Origin: Lentzea aerocolonigenes
GTDB taxonomy: Bacteria; Actinomycetota; Actinomycetes; Mycobacteriales; Pseudonocardiaceae
Reading direction: 5' to 3'
NCBI RefSeq assembly: GCF_000955955.1
Contig: NZ_JYJG01000580.1
Span: forward strand, 1-6,335
Length of the DNA: 6,335 nucleotides
Notes under the pieces: model-generated
Databases searched by the model: none
What the model was told of the DNA's origin: nothing
Seen by the model: only the letters and a program-made list of their open reading frames with translations
Made by a program: the position numbers and the translations under genes
Part shown: positions 4,711 through 6,335 of the stretch, piece by piece
Layout of the letters: the number at the start of each line of letters is the position of its first letter
Numbering within the stretch: position 1 is the first letter of the stretch

Positions 4711-6267
4711 GTGGAACCGAAAACCCGCAGATGGATCCTGATCAGCGGCGCCCTCGCCACCGCCACCGTGATCGGCGTGGCGGGCGCCCTGCTCTGGAAC
4801 TCAGACCCGGCCACCTCGGAAACGAAGGCCCCACCGGCCGAACGCCCAGGTGACGTGGCCCAGTCCTTCGTCAACAAACTCTTCAGCGCGGACGCCACCC
4901 CGGCAGCCCAGCTGACCGACGCCCCGGACGCAGCGGCAAAAGCCCTGAGCGCCACCAAAACCGGCATGGCCGACTCGGCCTACCAAGCCCGCCTGGCCAC
5001 CTCACCACCACTGCCGGAGGACGCCACCGCCACGGAGATCGCCGCCTCCGTGACCTGGACGATGCCGAACTCAGCCCTGCTGAAGTACGACATCAAGATC
5101 CCGATGCAGAAGTCGGCCAGCAGCTGGAAGGTCCACTGGACCCCGGCGATCATCCACCCGCAACTGACCGAAGGCGCCTCCCTCACCTACCGCAAGGCCC
5201 TAGCCGACGGCGCCCTGCTGGGCCGAGACGGCAACCCCTTGGTAGCGAGCACCATCCCGGACGGCATCTACAAGGCCATCACCGGCCAAACAGGCGACCT
5301 CAAAGGCACCGACGGCTGGGAAGTGGGCATCGCCACCGGCAGCACCTTCACCGCCCTCGACGGCAAAAAGCCCGTGGCAGGCGAAAAGATCACGGTCACC
5401 ATCGACCCGGCCCGCCAGGCGGCAGCCCAAGCAGCAGTGGACGCCCTCCCGCAAGGCGCAGCCATCGTCGCCGTCGACACCAGCACCACCGAAATCCTGG
5501 CCGTGGCCCAGAACAAGACCCTCTCCGGCACCAACCCGTTCGTGGGCCGCTACGCCCCAGGCTCAACGATGAAAATCGTAACGGGCGCCGCCATCCTGAA
5601 CGCGGGCCTGACGCAACCGAACGCCGCAGTCCCCTGCCCGGCCAGCACGACCATCGGCCAACGCACCATCAAGAACGCGGACTTCGGCTACGACTCCCTC
5701 CCGTTCCACACCGCCTTCGCCTACTCCTGCAACACAACGTTCGCCCAGTTCGGCTCCCAACTGCAACCGAACGCCCTCCCGGACATGGCCAAACGCTTCG
5801 GCCTGGGCGCCGACTGGACAATCCCGGGCGTCGACACCAACACGGGCAAGGTCCCAGCGGATTCCGGCACCCAACTGGTGGAGAACAGCTTCGGCCAAGG
5901 CACCGTGGTAGCCAGCCCCTTCGGCATGGCCCTGGTAGCCGCAACCGCCGCCTCAGGCAGAACCCCAACCCCAACCCTCATGCGAGGCAAGCCCGCCACG
6001 GCCAACGACGTGGCCGCCCCACCGCCACCGGCTCTGCTCCCACCGCTGCGCAACATGATGCGCGAGGTAGTCACCTCGGGAACCGCCAAGCAACTGGCCG
6101 GAATCCCAAACCTGTACGGCAAAACGGGAACCGCAGAAGCAGGCGGCGGCACCGCACACGGCTGGTTCGTGGGCTACCAGGGCAACGTGGCCTTCGCGGT
6201 CCTGGTGGAAAACGCGGGCTCATCCCAAAGCGCCCTAACAGCAACCGCAGCCTTCCTAAAGGGCTAA
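4711..6267 (+). CDS. Membrane-anchored penicillin-binding protein (class B-like transpeptidase with MecA_N-type domain)
   Basis: A 518-residue D,D-transpeptidase that cross-links peptidoglycan outside the membrane. Residues 4-7 (KTRR) precede an uncleaved anchor at about 8-29; no lipobox Cys is present, unlike some relatives. Residues about 45-155 look like the NTF2-like MecA_N domain, ending in WKVHWTPAIIHPQL. The transpeptidase domain, about 245-518, has all three active-site motifs: Ser285-Thr-Met-Lys288 in YAPGSTMK, Ser339-Cys-Asn341 in AYSCNTTFAQ, and Lys471-Thr-Gly473 in YGKTGTAEA. Layout resembles mycobacterial Rv2864c. It is shorter than that roughly 600-residue protein: the stretch between the NTF2-like and transpeptidase domains (about 156-228, with LLGRDGNPLV) is reduced, so the usual dimerisation region is abbreviated. 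A proline-rich run (437-445) lies near the end. The GTG has a strong GGGGGG site 8 bases upstream. Its codons use A in the third position more often than the regulator or monooxygenase genes do. Confidence 0.92.
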   Translation: MEPKTRRWILISGALATATVIGVAGALLWNSDPATSETKAPPAERPGDVAQSFVNKLFSADATPAAQLTDAPDAAAKALSATKTGMADSAYQARLATSPPLPEDATATEIAASVTWTMPNSALLKYDIKIPMQKSASSWKVHWTPAIIHPQLTEGASLTYRKALADGALLGRDGNPLVASTIPDGIYKAITGQTGDLKGTDGWEVGIATGSTFTALDGKKPVAGEKITVTIDPARQAAAQAAVDALPQGAAIVAVDTSTTEILAVAQNKTLSGTNPFVGRYAPGSTMKIVTGAAILNAGLTQPNAAVPCPASTTIGQRTIKNADFGYDSLPFHTAFAYSCNTTFAQFGSQLQPNALPDMAKRFGLGADWTIPGVDTNTGKVPADSGTQLVENSFGQGTVVASPFGMALVAATAASGRTPTPTLMRGKPATANDVAAPPPPALLPPLRNMMREVVTSGTAKQLAGIPNLYGKTGTAEAGGGTAHGWFVGYQGNVAFAVLVENAGSSQSALTATAAFLKG

Positions 6268-6271
6268 GCCC
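6261..6271 (+). repeat. Small palindrome over the penicillin-binding protein stop codon
   Basis: GGGCT-A-AGCCC is a perfect 11-base palindrome whose centre contains the TAA stop (6265-6267). As RNA it could form only a 4-bp stem with TAA in the loop, so it is unlikely to be a terminator alone. Confidence 0.4.
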
Positions 6272-6335
6272 AGCACCCAACGGCGCCCAAGCGATGCCGT
6301 AGGCGAGCAGTACCGACGGCGCAGCCGAGGCGTCT
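6268..6335. repeat. Repeat-like non-coding stretch at the window edge
   Basis: ACGGCGC occurs twice (6280-6286 and 6316-6322), and GCCGT (6296-6300) is complementary to the ACGGC of either copy, giving two alternative hairpins. GCCGTAGGCG (6296-6305) nearly recurs as GCCGAGGCG (6324-6332). CGGC-GCA-GCCG (6317-6327) is a further small hairpin. No gene start or Shine-Dalgarno is visible. It may be a terminator region or one copy of a dispersed intergenic repeat; the window cuts it off. Confidence 0.4.

Noticed and set aside
3879..4967. 362-residue minus-strand open frame opposite the SIS gene and the start of the penicillin-binding protein gene
   Set aside because: Antisense to two clear genes; Gly/Ala/Arg/Val-rich product without recognisable domains.
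6071..6280. 69-residue minus-strand open frame at the end of the window
   Set aside because: Lies mostly antisense to the transpeptidase domain; the part beyond the gene is repeat-like.
1..6335. CRISPR array, insertion sequence, toxin-antitoxin or phage-defence system
   Set aside because: No regularly spaced repeats, transposase, terminal repeats with target duplication, or toxin/antitoxin-like gene pairs were seen; the small membrane protein alone is not enough to propose a toxin.

Overview
The window is very GC-rich, and codons in the real genes end mostly in G or C. There are many GTG starts, and the gene families (C39-like exported protease, DUF5937-type regulator, TetX-like flavin monooxygenase, MecA_N-type penicillin-binding protein) are typical of filamentous actinobacteria. 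A member of the Pseudonocardiaceae (Lentzea, Saccharothrix or Amycolatopsis type) is my best guess; the order Actinomycetes is fairly safe, the family is a guess.

Layout: seven protein genes fill almost the whole window. (1) 60-635 (+) is a MocA/MobA-like nucleotidyltransferase. It runs tail to tail into, and overlaps by 26 bp, (2) 610-1215 (-), an exported C39-like cysteine peptidase. A 215-bp divergent spacer follows. (3) 1431-2378 (+) is a winged-helix regulator of the DUF5937/ArsR-like kind, carrying the only in-frame TTA codon I found in the window. It runs tail to tail into, and overlaps by 12 bp, (4) 2367-3560 (-), a group A FAD monooxygenase. Upstream of that on the same strand is (5) 3613-3795 (-), a 60-residue two-helix membrane protein. 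It is divergent from (6) 3891-4631 (+), a UPF0309-like SIS-domain phosphosugar protein. (7) 4711-6267 (+) is a membrane-anchored penicillin-binding protein. The last 68 bases are a non-coding, repeat-like stretch cut by the window edge.

How they fit together: no single operon or defence system is visible. The most coherent possibilities are a regulator facing a TetX-like monooxygenase (a small-molecule modification or resistance pair), and an amino-sugar-phosphate protein followed by a peptidoglycan transpeptidase (a cell-wall theme). Both are inferences from position.

Points of interest are the TTA codon in the regulator, two convergent gene overlaps with no room for terminators, inverted repeats in front of the monooxygenase, SIS and regulator genes, an unusual sugar-binding loop in the SIS protein, a shortened middle region in the penicillin-binding protein, and the repeat-like 3' edge. 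I saw no RNA gene, CRISPR array, transposase, attachment site or origin.
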